Of a stretch of 64,000 bases of DNA, positions 1-9,669 are shown in pieces. The stretch is from JAFNAG01 sp050011535 (GTDB lineage: Bacteria; Acidobacteriota; UBA6911): assembly GCA_050011535.1 (NCBI GenBank), contig JBEKIX010000004.1:21248-85247 (forward strand), written 5' to 3'. The first letter of the stretch is position 1. Each line of letters starts with the position of its first letter. The notes under the pieces were generated by a model. It was not told the DNA's origin and ran no database searches. It worked only from the letters and a program-made list of their open reading frames with translations. A program made the translations under genes and the position numbers.

Positions 1-1749
1 GGACGAGGCGACCCGCCTCTCCGCTGGGACTGGAACACGCCGCTGATTATTTCTCCCCACGATCCCAATACCGTTTTGATTGCGGCGCAAAAGATCTTCC
101 GTTCGCCCGATCGCGGCCAGTCATGGCAGGTCATCAGTCCGGACCTCACCAGCGGCGTGGACCGGGACACCTTGCCGATAATGGGTGTGGCCGGAAGGGA
201 AATCAGGCTTTCGAGAAACGATGGCGTTTCCGCCTATCCCGCGATCGTCGCCTTGGCCGAATCGCCGAAGAAAGCAGGAGTCTATTACGCTGGAGCGAAC
301 GACGGCACAGTCCAGGTGTCGAGGGATGGAGGCAAGACGTGGGTTAAAATGACAGGGATGTTTCCCGGCTTGCCCGCGGGGGCGGCAGCCGCCGGTATCG
401 TCGCTTCAGCCTTTGATGAAGCGACCGCCTACGTGGCGTTCAACAACCACCGCGCGGACGACTACTCGCCTTACATTTACATGACCTCGGATTATGGCGG
501 TACGTGGACTTCGCTCTCGGCCTCTCTTCCTGCGGGCCAAGCCATCAACTGTGTCACCGAAGACCCGAGAAGCAGGAATGTTCTTTACCTCGGAACGGAG
601 TTCGGGTTGTTTTTGACGTTCGACAAGGGCCAGCACTGGGTCCATTTCAAGAGCAACCTGCCGACCGTGCCGATCGATGAAATCACGATCCATCCGCGCG
701 AAAACGACATGCTGCTTGCTACGCATGGCCGTAGCATCTGGATTCTCGACGACATATCCCCCCTGCAACAGGCTGCCGAAGCGGCCATGAGCGAGGCGTT
801 CTTGTTCAGAGTCCGCGATGCGTTTCAATTCAGCCCGTCGGACGATCATGCCAACTATCCTGGCGACCGGCGCTTCTGGGGGCGAAATCCGGAATTCGGC
901 GCGCCGGTTTCCTACTACTTGAAGGACGTGCCCAAGGATATTCGCATCACGATTCGCGATGGACACGGTGCGATCGTGCGCGAAATGTCAGTAGACGACT
1001 TGTTGAACTATCGCAGTGCAGGCCTTAACCGTTTTTATTGGGACCTACGCCACCAGCCTTTGGAATCCGGTCGCGGCGGCAGGGGAGGAGTGGGCGGCGG
1101 TGGCTTTGGCGGCGGCGGATCTTTCGGTCCGTTTGTTCTGCCCGGAGCATACAAAATATCCTTAACCGTCAACGGGCGGGACGTGGGTTCACGCTCGATG
1201 AGGGTATCGAGCGATCCTCAGGTCCAGATCAGTGATGCGGATCGCAAGCTGCAACATGATACTGCACTTGCGCTCCACGATTATCAGCATGCGTTCAATG
1301 ACGCCTCGGCTGCTCTCAGCTCCGTCAATGACCAGCTGCGCGCGGCGCAAGATCTGCTGAAACAAGCGGCCAATGCACCTGCTGCCGCTGTAGCGGCTGC
1401 TGATTCGCTCGCAAAAAGGCTTGCTGTAATCACCCAACAACTCGGAGCGGGCGCACAGGCAGGGGGAGGAGGAGGCAGAGGAGGTGGACCGGGCGGCGGG
1501 GCACAACCGATTCGCAACCAGATCCCCGGCATCAAGAGTCAGATTATGGCATCTACTTCGGCGCCAACGCTGCTTCAGATGCAGGTGGCAAGAGAGAGCC
1601 GCGAGCTGCTCGTCAAGTTGATCCCGGATCTTAACAACGCCGCCGCGGCAGCGCTCCCCGAGCTATTTAAGATCTTATCGGATAACAAGATGAATCCGCC
1701 ACCGCTGAAGCCTATTCCACCGGTCAAGGTAACGGGGATTCTCCGATAG
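1..1749 (+). CDS. Vps10/sortilin-type BNR-repeat beta-propeller protein, C-terminal part (5' end outside window)
   Basis: The reading frame is open from base 1, so the gene starts before the window and only the C-terminal 582 codons are seen. Asp-box/BNR motifs recur (SPDRGQSW, SRDGGKTW, TSDYGGTW, FDKGQHW), each a hairpin of a sialidase/Vps10-type beta-propeller. After the propeller comes a region with a short strand-rich domain and two glycine-rich linkers (about positions 1066-1125 and 1456-1500), then a helical tail. This architecture is common in large secreted proteins annotated as glycosyl hydrolases in Acidobacteriota, but no catalytic residues of a hydrolase are visible, so an enzymatic role is not supported. 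It is probably secreted or cell-surface; the signal peptide would be upstream of the window. The next gene is 321 bases downstream and unlikely to be co-transcribed. Confidence 0.8.
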   Translation, partial: GRGDPPLRWDWNTPLIISPHDPNTVLIAAQKIFRSPDRGQSWQVISPDLTSGVDRDTLPIMGVAGREIRLSRNDGVSAYPAIVALAESPKKAGVYYAGANDGTVQVSRDGGKTWVKMTGMFPGLPAGAAAAGIVASAFDEATAYVAFNNHRADDYSPYIYMTSDYGGTWTSLSASLPAGQAINCVTEDPRSRNVLYLGTEFGLFLTFDKGQHWVHFKSNLPTVPIDEITIHPRENDMLLATHGRSIWILDDISPLQQAAEAAMSEAFLFRVRDAFQFSPSDDHANYPGDRRFWGRNPEFGAPVSYYLKDVPKDIRITIRDGHGAIVREMSVDDLLNYRSAGLNRFYWDLRHQPLESGRGGRGGVGGGGFGGGGSFGPFVLPGAYKISLTVNGRDVGSRSMRVSSDPQVQISDADRKLQHDTALALHDYQHAFNDASAALSSVNDQLRAAQDLLKQAANAPAAAVAAADSLAKRLAVITQQLGAGAQAGGGGGRGGGPGGGAQPIRNQIPGIKSQIMASTSAPTLLQMQVARESRELLVKLIPDLNNAAAAALPELFKILSDNKMNPPPLKPIPPVKVTGILR

Positions 1750-2070
1750 AATGCGGCTTGCTACAAAAGAACAAAACAAGGCGAGTGCCCAGGCGTATCT
1801 AAAGGAATAGGATCAGTGTTCCAAAGTGTAGAGGTATGTCCTAGACAGGAGTCAGTTTAAGGCATACCGTATGACATTATAATGGATGAATGGATCTCAT
1901 ATTAGTTTAACCTAACAAACTATCCTGAGGGTAATGGCTGTCCTCGGCAGACATATAGTCCGCATAGCATATACAATTGTTTAAAATATAAGAACATAGG
2001 CCCGATCTGGAAAAGTGATCAGCTTTGGATAAAACACTCAATTATTAAGGCACTGCAAGGAGGTTGACAT
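1750..2070 (+). promoter_or_regulatory. AT-rich intergenic region with candidate promoter for the RND efflux operon
   Basis: This 321-base gap is clearly richer in A and T than the flanking genes. A perfect -10 hexamer TATAAT lies at 1878-1883, but no good -35 hexamer is seen 16-18 bases upstream, so the promoter is tentative. It would give a leader of about 180 bases before the efflux operon. A strong ribosome binding site AAGGAGG (2057-2063) ends the region. No RNA gene or repeat was recognised in it. Confidence 0.35.
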
Positions 2071-3333
2071 TTGGGAATGAATTCATCGACAGTAACCAGA
2101 ACGATCCGCGCCTCGAGGTGGACACTGCTTGCAGCCCTTTGCATCCTAATATCCTGTCTGCTTCTGCAAGCCTGTGCGAACAAAGCCTCACCAGCTCCCT
2201 CTGCCAAGAAAGGCGAAGGAGGCGGCGCGGTGCCGGTTACCGTAACCAGGGTCCAGCAAAAGGACGTGCCGATCGAGGTGCAGGTGGTTGGGAACGTCGA
2301 GGCATATGTAACCGTAAGTGTGAAGGCACAGGTGGCAGGTCAGCTGACGGAGGTCTTTTTTAAAGAAGGGGCTTTCGTGAAAAAGGGAGATAAACTTTTC
2401 ACGATTGATCCGAGCGTGTACGATGCGCAGCTGAACCAAGCCAAGGCGAATCTTGCCAAGGACGAAGCGCAACTGGGACTTTCGCAGGCCAATCTCACGC
2501 GTGACGAGGCGCAGGAGAAGTATGCTCAATCCGAGGCCAAGCGATATGAGGAGATGTTGGAGAAGGGCCTCGTGTCGCGGGAACAGGCGGAACAGTATCG
2601 CACTAATGCCGACGCTGTTTCTGCGGCGGCTAGCGCCGACAGGGCTGCCATTCAGAGCGCCGAAGCCACCGTCAAGGCCACCGAAGCGGCGTTGGAGAAT
2701 GCCAAGCTGATGCTTGGGTACACGACGATTCCTTCTCCGCTCGACGGCCGCACGGGAAACGTTAGCGTCAAGCAGGGGAATGTCATCAGCGCCAACACTA
2801 CCGAACTCCTCACGATCACACAGGTGGAGCCGATCTACGTAACTTTTTCGGTTCCGGAAACTCAACTCGGCACGATCAAGTTGGGTCAGATGGTGACGGC
2901 GGTCCCACAGGACTCTTCGTCCCCCCCGGAGGTAGGCACGCTGACATTCACGGACAACGCGGTCGACCAGACAACCGGGACCATCCGCCTGAAAGGAACG
3001 TTTCCAAATAGTGACCATAACCTGTGGCCGGGCGAGTTTGTGCGGGTCACCTTGAGGCTGGCGATGGAAAAGGACGCGCTCGTTGTGCCGAATGAAGCGG
3101 TGCAGACGGGGCAGGACGGATCGTATGTCTTTGTGGTGAAGCAGGATCGGACAGTGGAATCGAGGCCGGTCGTCACTGGCGCGAGAGTCAATCAGGACTT
3201 AGTGATCGAAAAAGGTCTGCAAGCAGGAGAGGTTGTTGTCACCGAAGGACAGCTCCGGCTGGCGCCGGGAAGCCGCGTGCAGATGGGCGGCGGATCCGGC
3301 AACTCCCCCAGAGGTAATCGAGGGGCACGGTAA
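2071..3333 (+). CDS. RND efflux periplasmic adaptor (membrane fusion lipoprotein)
   Basis: This is the HlyD/AcrA-type adaptor that links an inner-membrane RND pump to an outer-membrane channel. The N-terminus is a lipoprotein signal: a hydrophobic stretch ending in LQAC, with Cys35 as the lipidation site. Then follow the biotinyl-lipoyl-like domain (KAQVAGQLTEVFFKEG), a long alternating coiled-coil hairpin (about residues 110-210), and the barrel and membrane-proximal domains. The length of 420 aa is normal. The start is a TTG at 2071, chosen because AAGGAGG sits seven bases upstream; the ATG at 2077 is spaced less well. The first pump subunit begins 11 bases after its stop, so the three genes form one operon. 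No TolC-like channel gene is present here. Confidence 0.93.
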   Translation: MGMNSSTVTRTIRASRWTLLAALCILISCLLLQACANKASPAPSAKKGEGGGAVPVTVTRVQQKDVPIEVQVVGNVEAYVTVSVKAQVAGQLTEVFFKEGAFVKKGDKLFTIDPSVYDAQLNQAKANLAKDEAQLGLSQANLTRDEAQEKYAQSEAKRYEEMLEKGLVSREQAEQYRTNADAVSAAASADRAAIQSAEATVKATEAALENAKLMLGYTTIPSPLDGRTGNVSVKQGNVISANTTELLTITQVEPIYVTFSVPETQLGTIKLGQMVTAVPQDSSSPPEVGTLTFTDNAVDQTTGTIRLKGTFPNSDHNLWPGEFVRVTLRLAMEKDALVVPNEAVQTGQDGSYVFVVKQDRTVESRPVVTGARVNQDLVIEKGLQAGEVVVTEGQLRLAPGSRVQMGGGSGNSPRGNRGAR

Positions 3334-3344
3334 GGTAGTTCGCA

Positions 3345-6300
3345 TTGAATATTTCAGAAGTTTTCATTCGGCGGCCCATCGCCACAAGCCTGCTCATGCT
3401 GGCGATTGCGCTGTTTGGCGTGCTCGCGTACCGCGCACTCCCGGTCAGCGATATGCCGAATGTCGATTACCCCACCCTGAGCGTAAGCGCCGGTTTGTCC
3501 GGCGGCAATCCCGACACCATGGCCTCGGCGGTTGCAACCCCGCTCGAGCGACAATTCACTACGATTGCCGGCATCGATTCCATGATCTCGTCGAACTCCC
3601 AGAGTTCGTCGCAGATAACTCTCCAGTTCGACCTGAATCGCAACATTGATGGCGCTGCCGTGGATGTCGAGACGGCAATCAGCGAGGCGATGCCGCTGCT
3701 TCCGGCGGGAATGCCCGCGCCGCCATCTTTCCGCAAGAGCAATCCGGCCAGTTCCCCGATCCTGGTTCTTGCTTTAACCTCGCCGACACTGCCGCTTTGG
3801 GTGCTGGACGACTACGCGGAGATTACGATCGCGCAGTCGATTTCGATGGTGAACGGCGTTGCTGAAGTAACCATCCAGGGCGCTCAGAAATACGCCGTGC
3901 GCGCCCAAGTGGATCCCGAAAAGCTGAACGCCAAGGACATCGGGATCGATGAAGTGGACGCAGCGCTCCGGAGCTGGAACGTCAACATCCCGACCGGCAC
4001 GCTCTATGGACCACATGAAGCCTACAACATCAGGGCCACGGGCCAGCTGATGGACGCTGCGGCCTTTCGGCCGATGGTAATCACGTATCGAAACGGCAGA
4101 CCGGTACGGCTCGAGGATGTCGCGAACGTCATCGACAGCGTGGAAAACAACAAGAACGCCTCCTGGTTTGTCACCAAGCAGGACAGCCCACGAGCGATTA
4201 GCCTGATGGTGATGAGACAGCCGGGAAGCAACGTAATCGAAGTCACCGATGCGGTCAAAAAGCTGCTGCCCTCGTTCCAGACGCAGCTGCCTCCAGCCGT
4301 GAAACTGTTTGTTCGCGGCGACCTTTCCAAGAACATACGGCAGGCCTTTGGCGACATCAAGATGACGATGGCCGTCACCCTAGGCCTCGTGATTCTGGTG
4401 ATCTTCCTCTTCCTGCGCAACGCGTCCGCCACCATGATTCCCAGCATGGCCTTACCCCTGTCTATTCTGGGCACGTTCTCCGTGATGTACCTGCTGGACT
4501 TCACACTGGACAACATGTCCATGATGGCGTTGATCCTGTGCATTGGGTTTGTGGTGGACGACGCGATCGTCATGCTGGAGAACATCGTCCGCCATATGGA
4601 GAAGGGTGAAAAACCCCTGCAGGCGGCGCTGAACGGCTCTAAGGAAATCGGGTTCACGATCGTATCCATGACCCTTTCGCTGGCGGCCGTCTTTATCCCC
4701 GTCCTATTCATGAGCGGAATCCTGGGCCGGCTGTTCCGCGAGTTTGCCGTGACGATCACCGTAGCAATCCTGGCTTCCGGAATCGTTTCCATCACACTGA
4801 CGCCGATGCTGTGCAGCCGCTTCCTGCGCCCGCCTGACGAGGCACGGCAGCATAAGCGCGGGTTGTATCACTTCATGTTCCACGCTTATGACGTCAGCCT
4901 CAACTGGGTTCTCAGGCATCGTCCCGTCATGATAGGGGTTTTTGGTGCCGTTCTTGCGCTTACTGCGTATCTCTTCTACATCGTGCCCAAAGGGTTCATT
5001 CCGGACACCGACAACGATCAACTGTCTGCCACGACCGAGGCCGCCCAAGGGACGTCCTACTATCAAATGGTGCAATATCAGCAAAAGGTCACGGACATTC
5101 TGCGCCAGGATCCTGATATCGAGTCGATGATTTCAAGCGTCAGCAATTCCAACACGGCCCGCATCCAGATTCAGTTGAGGCCCAGGCGTGAGCGTGTTGC
5201 CACAGTCAACCAGATCGCTGAGAGGCTGCGGCCGAAGGTAAGCCGGTTGGTAGGAATTCGGGTTTTTCTCACGGTGCCCGCCGCGATCCGGATTGGCGGC
5301 CGCCAATCGAAAAGTTCCTACGACTTTACCGTACAGGGTCCGGACACGGACGTGCTGTACCGCGAGTCGGCAAAGCTCGAGCAGGAAATTGCCCGACTGC
5401 CGATGCTGCAGGACGTCACGACGGACCTGCAGATCAAGACTCCGCGAGTGAACGTGGAGTTCGACCGCGATAAGGCCGCTGCCCTACACCTCAACGCCTC
5501 TCAGGTCGAAAACGCGATGTATGATGCTTTCGGACCGCAATGGTCGTCCACCATTTACGGGCCCACCAGTCAATACCGCGTGCTGCTGGAGATGCTGCCG
5601 AAATTCCAAGAACATGAGGATTATCTATCACTGCTCCAATTCAAGACCTCGGACGGCCATCTCGTTCCTCTGAGCACTTTTGCTCACATGAGAAATGACG
5701 CGGGACCCCAAACCATCAACCACTCTGGACAGCTTCCTTCGGTCACGATTTCCTTCAACCTCAGGCCGGGTGTGTCGCTCGGAGAGGCCACATCTCAGAT
5801 CCAGGACGTCGCAAACCGCACGCTCCCAGACAATATGACGACCAGCTTCCAGGGGACGGCCAAGACCTTTCTGGACTCGCTGAACAATCTAGGTCTCCTC
5901 CTGGTGATCGCAATCATGGTGGTGTACATCGTTCTCGGCATGCTCTACGAAAGCTACGTGCATCCGATAACAATTCTGTCCGGCTTGCCGTCGGCGGGAT
6001 TCGGCGCCCTCCTGACCTTGCTCGTGTTTCACGTGGATTTGAATATTTACGCGTTTGTGGGCCTGATCATGCTGATCGGCATCGTGAAGAAGAACGCGAT
6101 CATGCAGATCGACTTCGCATTGGAGGCGGAACGCAAGGAAGGCAAGAGTCCGACGGAGGCGATTTATGAGGGTTGCCTGATCCGTTTCCGACCAATCATG
6201 ATGACCACCGCAGCAGCTCTGCTCGGGGGGATACCCATATCCCTTGGGTGGGGAGCCGGCGGCGAAGCGCGGCGGCCGTTGGGGCTCACGGTCGTGGGTG

Positions 6301-6431
6301 GTTTGTTGTTTTCACAATTGATCACGCTTTATCTCACTCCAGTTGTTTACACCTACATGGCGAAGATTCTGGAGATCTCGAAGAAACGGAAACGACAAGT
6401 GCCATTGCCCGCAGCTGCTGCGGCAAGGTAA
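3345..6431 (+). CDS. RND efflux pump inner-membrane subunit 1 (MdtB/C-like)
   Basis: Proton-driven inner-membrane exporter of the AcrB/MdtB/MdtC superfamily, 1028 aa, the usual length. It shows the RND N-terminus (FIRRPIATSLLMLAIALFG), two halves each with a large periplasmic loop, and the proton-relay residues: Asp405-Asp406 in VVDDAIVMLEN (TM4) and Lys916 in GIVKKNAIMQIDF (TM10). The sequence is closer to the multidrug class than to the metal class, because the CusA-type methionines were not noticed. The start is a TTG at 3345, aligned with the conserved start of the downstream paralogue (MNIS). It follows the adaptor gene by 11 bases and precedes the second pump subunit by 21 bases. The substrate cannot be read from sequence. 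Confidence 0.93.
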   Translation: MNISEVFIRRPIATSLLMLAIALFGVLAYRALPVSDMPNVDYPTLSVSAGLSGGNPDTMASAVATPLERQFTTIAGIDSMISSNSQSSSQITLQFDLNRNIDGAAVDVETAISEAMPLLPAGMPAPPSFRKSNPASSPILVLALTSPTLPLWVLDDYAEITIAQSISMVNGVAEVTIQGAQKYAVRAQVDPEKLNAKDIGIDEVDAALRSWNVNIPTGTLYGPHEAYNIRATGQLMDAAAFRPMVITYRNGRPVRLEDVANVIDSVENNKNASWFVTKQDSPRAISLMVMRQPGSNVIEVTDAVKKLLPSFQTQLPPAVKLFVRGDLSKNIRQAFGDIKMTMAVTLGLVILVIFLFLRNASATMIPSMALPLSILGTFSVMYLLDFTLDNMSMMALILCIGFVVDDAIVMLENIVRHMEKGEKPLQAALNGSKEIGFTIVSMTLSLAAVFIPVLFMSGILGRLFREFAVTITVAILASGIVSITLTPMLCSRFLRPPDEARQHKRGLYHFMFHAYDVSLNWVLRHRPVMIGVFGAVLALTAYLFYIVPKGFIPDTDNDQLSATTEAAQGTSYYQMVQYQQKVTDILRQDPDIESMISSVSNSNTARIQIQLRPRRERVATVNQIAERLRPKVSRLVGIRVFLTVPAAIRIGGRQSKSSYDFTVQGPDTDVLYRESAKLEQEIARLPMLQDVTTDLQIKTPRVNVEFDRDKAAALHLNASQVENAMYDAFGPQWSSTIYGPTSQYRVLLEMLPKFQEHEDYLSLLQFKTSDGHLVPLSTFAHMRNDAGPQTINHSGQLPSVTISFNLRPGVSLGEATSQIQDVANRTLPDNMTTSFQGTAKTFLDSLNNLGLLLVIAIMVVYIVLGMLYESYVHPITILSGLPSAGFGALLTLLVFHVDLNIYAFVGLIMLIGIVKKNAIMQIDFALEAERKEGKSPTEAIYEGCLIRFRPIMMTTAAALLGGIPISLGWGAGGEARRPLGLTVVGGLLFSQLITLYLTPVVYTYMAKILEISKKRKRQVPLPAAAAAR

Positions 6432-6452
6432 GGCTAGCTGAGGTGTCGAGAA

Positions 6453-9400
6453 ATGAATATTTCCCAGGGGTTCATCGAGCGCCCGATTGCCACGAGCCTG
6501 CTCATGCTGGCGATCGCGCTCTTTGGGATGGTGGCATATCGGTCGCTGGCCGTGAGCGATCTTCCTAATGTAGATCTTCCCACGCTTCTCGTGACGGCAA
6601 GCCTTCCGGGGGCGGGCCCCGAGACCATGGCCGCCGCGGTTGCCACCCCTTTGGAGAATCAATTCTCGATGATCGCGGGGCTGAATGCGATGACGTCCAC
6701 GAATTCGCTCGGCTCCACGCAGATCACGCTCGAATTCGATCTGAGCCGCAACCTGGATGGCGCCGCTGTGGATGTGCAGGCTGCCATCACACAGGCCGGG
6801 CGTCTGCTGCCTCAAGGGATGCCGGCGCCGCCGACTTTCACCAAGGTCAACCCTGCGGATCAGCCGATCCTCTACCTGACCCTGACTTCGCCGACGCTGC
6901 CGCTCTATACGCTTGATGAATACGCCGAAACACGGGTTGCCCAGCGCATATCCCAGATCAGCGGCGTCGCGCAGGTGCAGGTTCTTGGCGCCCAGAAATA
7001 TGCTGTTCATGTACAGATGGATCCTCACGCGCTGGCTGCCAAACAGATCGGAATCGATGAAATCGAAACCGCGCTCAAGAGCTGGAACGTAAATGTGCCG
7101 ACAGGCTCCATCATCGGGCCGCAGCGCGCGTTCACGCTCCAGGCGAGTGGCCAGCTCATGAACGCCGAGGCCTACCGGCCTCTGGTGGTCAGCTACCGCA
7201 AAGGCGCACCGGTGCATTTGGAAGATCTAGGTTACGTGATCGACAGCGTTGAGGACGACAAGACCGCGTCGTGGTACTACAAGTCAGGAGGGAGCCTGCG
7301 GGCGATTGTTCTGGGCATTCAACGTCAGCCGGGGACCAACACGATCGAAGTCACCGACGGCATCAAAAAGCTTCTGCCGACGTTTAAAGCGGAATTGCCG
7401 CCGTCGGTCACGATGGACATTCTTTATGACCGGTCCGACACAATCCGCGCGTCCTATCACGATGTCCAGTTTACGATGGCCCTGACGCTCGGCCTGGTTG
7501 TGATGGTGATCTTTCTTTTCCTGCGCAACGTCTCCGCAACGACCATCCCGAGCCTGGCACTGCCATTTTCCATCATCGGCACCTTTGCCGTCATGTATCT
7601 GCTGAATTACAGCCTGGACAATCTGTCGATGATGGCCTTGATCTTGTCGGTCGGGTTCGTCGTGGATGACGCGATCGTCATGCTAGAAAACATCTTCCGG
7701 CACATGGAAATGGGTGAGAGCGCTCTTCATGCGGCTTTGGAAGGATCCAGGGAGATAGGATTTACCATCGTATCCATGACTCTTTCCCTGGCGGCCGTAT
7801 TCATTCCCGTGCTGTTCCTCGGAGGGGTTCTTGGGCGCCTGTTCAAAGAATTCGCGGTCACCATTTGTGTGGCCATCCTGATCTCCGGAGTCGTCTCCGT
7901 CACACTCACCCCGATGCTCTGCAGCCGGTTTCTGCGCCCTGCGCAAGAGCAGAGAAAGTCCTGGTTCTATCGCACAACTGAGCGCTTCTTCGACGGCATG
8001 CTCCACCTGTACGATGCCAGTTTGCAGGGCGTTCTCCGCCATCGGATGGCGACGATGGTCTTTTTTGTCGCGGTCCTTGGGGCCACCGCCTATATGTTCG
8101 TCAAGATCCCCAAAGGATTTATTCCGGACCAGGACACGGATCAGCTTGCCGTGACCACGGAAGCAGGGCAGGGCACTTCATACTATGAGATGGTGGATTA
8201 CCAGAAACAGATTGCGGAGATAGTCAGCGCGGATCCCAACGTGGACTCACTTGTGTCGAGCGTGGGCGGGAATTCTGCGTCCACACTTGGCGGGCCCAAT
8301 TTCGGCCAGCTCGTCGTGCATCTCAAGCCTCGCTCGGAGCGCGCACTCAACGTGAACGAGATCATCGAGGAAATGCGTCCCAAATTCGAAAATCTCGCAG
8401 GGATGAAAGTCTATCTTCAAAATCCGCCCACCATCCGGATCGGAGGCCAGGTAACCAAGAGCCTCTACCAGTACACGCTGGAGTCACCGGACAAGCCGCT
8501 GCTGTATCAATCGGCCGAGGATCTCGAGCACGCTGTCGCGCAAATTCCGGGACTGATGGATGTCACCAGCAACCTTGCGATCAACAACCCTCAGGTAAAC
8601 GTGGCGATCAACCGCGAAAAAGCCGCGGCGCTGCAGGTGAGTGCTGACACGATTGAGAACGCGTTATACGATGCTTACGGGCCGCGCTGGGTGTCCACGA
8701 TTTATGCAGCGACCAACGAGTACAAGGTCCTTCTTGAACTCGAGCCGCGGTATCAACAGGACCCGAAGGCATTATCAATGTTATATCTCAAATCTGGGCC
8801 GGGCGCCCTGGTTCCCATGGACACTCTTGCCAGGATAATCAGTGAGATGGGACCGCAGACCATCAACCACTATGGGCAGTTGCCCGCCGTCACGATTTCC
8901 TTCAACCTCCAGCCTGGCGCCTCCCTCAGCGCGGCGGTTAGCCAGATTCAGGGCGTTTCCGACAAAATCTTGCCGCCCACCATCAGTGCGACTTTCCAGG
9001 GTGCGGCCAAGTCGTTTCAGAGTTCAATGTCGAATCTGGTGCTGCTTCTGGTTGTGGCGATCATGGTTGTATACATAGTTCTCGGGATCCTCTACGAGAG
9101 TTACATCCATCCTCTGACGATTCTTTCCGGATTGCCGTCTGCGGGCTTGGGCGCGCTGGTGACCTTGTTTCTGTTCCACCTGGACCTCAACATCTATGCT
9201 TTCGTCGGCCTGATCATGCTGATCGGCATCGTCGAGAAAAACGCGATTATGCAGATCGATTTTGCCTTGGACGCGGAACGACGGAAAGGTCTGCCGCCCC
9301 TCGAAGCCATCTACCAGGGTTGCCTCATCCGTTTTCGTCCGATCATGATGACGACTATGTCGGCGCTTCTCGGCGCGGTTCCGATTGCGGTGGGGTACGG

Positions 9401-9575
9401 TGCCGGAGGCGAAGCGCGGCAACCTCTCGGACTCGCGGTTGTCGGCGGCCTTCTATTTTCTCAACTTGTAACTCTCTATCTTACCCCCGTGGTCTACACA
9501 TACATGGCGGCTGCGCAACAGCGGTTCGGAACACACACGGCAAAAAAGCTCGAACCTTCTCCATCGGCAGCGTGA
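6453..9575 (+). CDS. RND efflux pump inner-membrane subunit 2 (MdtB/C-like)
   Basis: Second RND exporter subunit, 1040 aa, paralogous to the preceding gene along its whole length. Proton-relay residues are kept: Asp405-Asp406 in VVDDAIVMLEN and Lys929 in GIVEKNAIMQIDF. In the latter motif the residue before the key lysine is Glu, where subunit 1 has Lys. Two different pump genes in tandem behind one adaptor gene is the arrangement of mdtABC, where MdtB and MdtC form a mixed trimer; by analogy this pair may form a heterotrimer. The ATG at 6453 follows a weak GAGGT site. After the stop there is a 94-base gap before the dipeptidase gene. Confidence 0.93.
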   Translation: MNISQGFIERPIATSLLMLAIALFGMVAYRSLAVSDLPNVDLPTLLVTASLPGAGPETMAAAVATPLENQFSMIAGLNAMTSTNSLGSTQITLEFDLSRNLDGAAVDVQAAITQAGRLLPQGMPAPPTFTKVNPADQPILYLTLTSPTLPLYTLDEYAETRVAQRISQISGVAQVQVLGAQKYAVHVQMDPHALAAKQIGIDEIETALKSWNVNVPTGSIIGPQRAFTLQASGQLMNAEAYRPLVVSYRKGAPVHLEDLGYVIDSVEDDKTASWYYKSGGSLRAIVLGIQRQPGTNTIEVTDGIKKLLPTFKAELPPSVTMDILYDRSDTIRASYHDVQFTMALTLGLVVMVIFLFLRNVSATTIPSLALPFSIIGTFAVMYLLNYSLDNLSMMALILSVGFVVDDAIVMLENIFRHMEMGESALHAALEGSREIGFTIVSMTLSLAAVFIPVLFLGGVLGRLFKEFAVTICVAILISGVVSVTLTPMLCSRFLRPAQEQRKSWFYRTTERFFDGMLHLYDASLQGVLRHRMATMVFFVAVLGATAYMFVKIPKGFIPDQDTDQLAVTTEAGQGTSYYEMVDYQKQIAEIVSADPNVDSLVSSVGGNSASTLGGPNFGQLVVHLKPRSERALNVNEIIEEMRPKFENLAGMKVYLQNPPTIRIGGQVTKSLYQYTLESPDKPLLYQSAEDLEHAVAQIPGLMDVTSNLAINNPQVNVAINREKAAALQVSADTIENALYDAYGPRWVSTIYAATNEYKVLLELEPRYQQDPKALSMLYLKSGPGALVPMDTLARIISEMGPQTINHYGQLPAVTISFNLQPGASLSAAVSQIQGVSDKILPPTISATFQGAAKSFQSSMSNLVLLLVVAIMVVYIVLGILYESYIHPLTILSGLPSAGLGALVTLFLFHLDLNIYAFVGLIMLIGIVEKNAIMQIDFALDAERRKGLPPLEAIYQGCLIRFRPIMMTTMSALLGAVPIAVGYGAGGEARQPLGLAVVGGLLFSQLVTLYLTPVVYTYMAAAQQRFGTHTAKKLEPSPSAA

Positions 9576-9669
9576 ACATCGCAGGAGACCCCGGCGGCGC
9601 AATTTCATCTATACGCCGCTTGACCTGAGGCTCTAACCTGCTATTCTGCCGGTATCTCGGAGGTTCATT

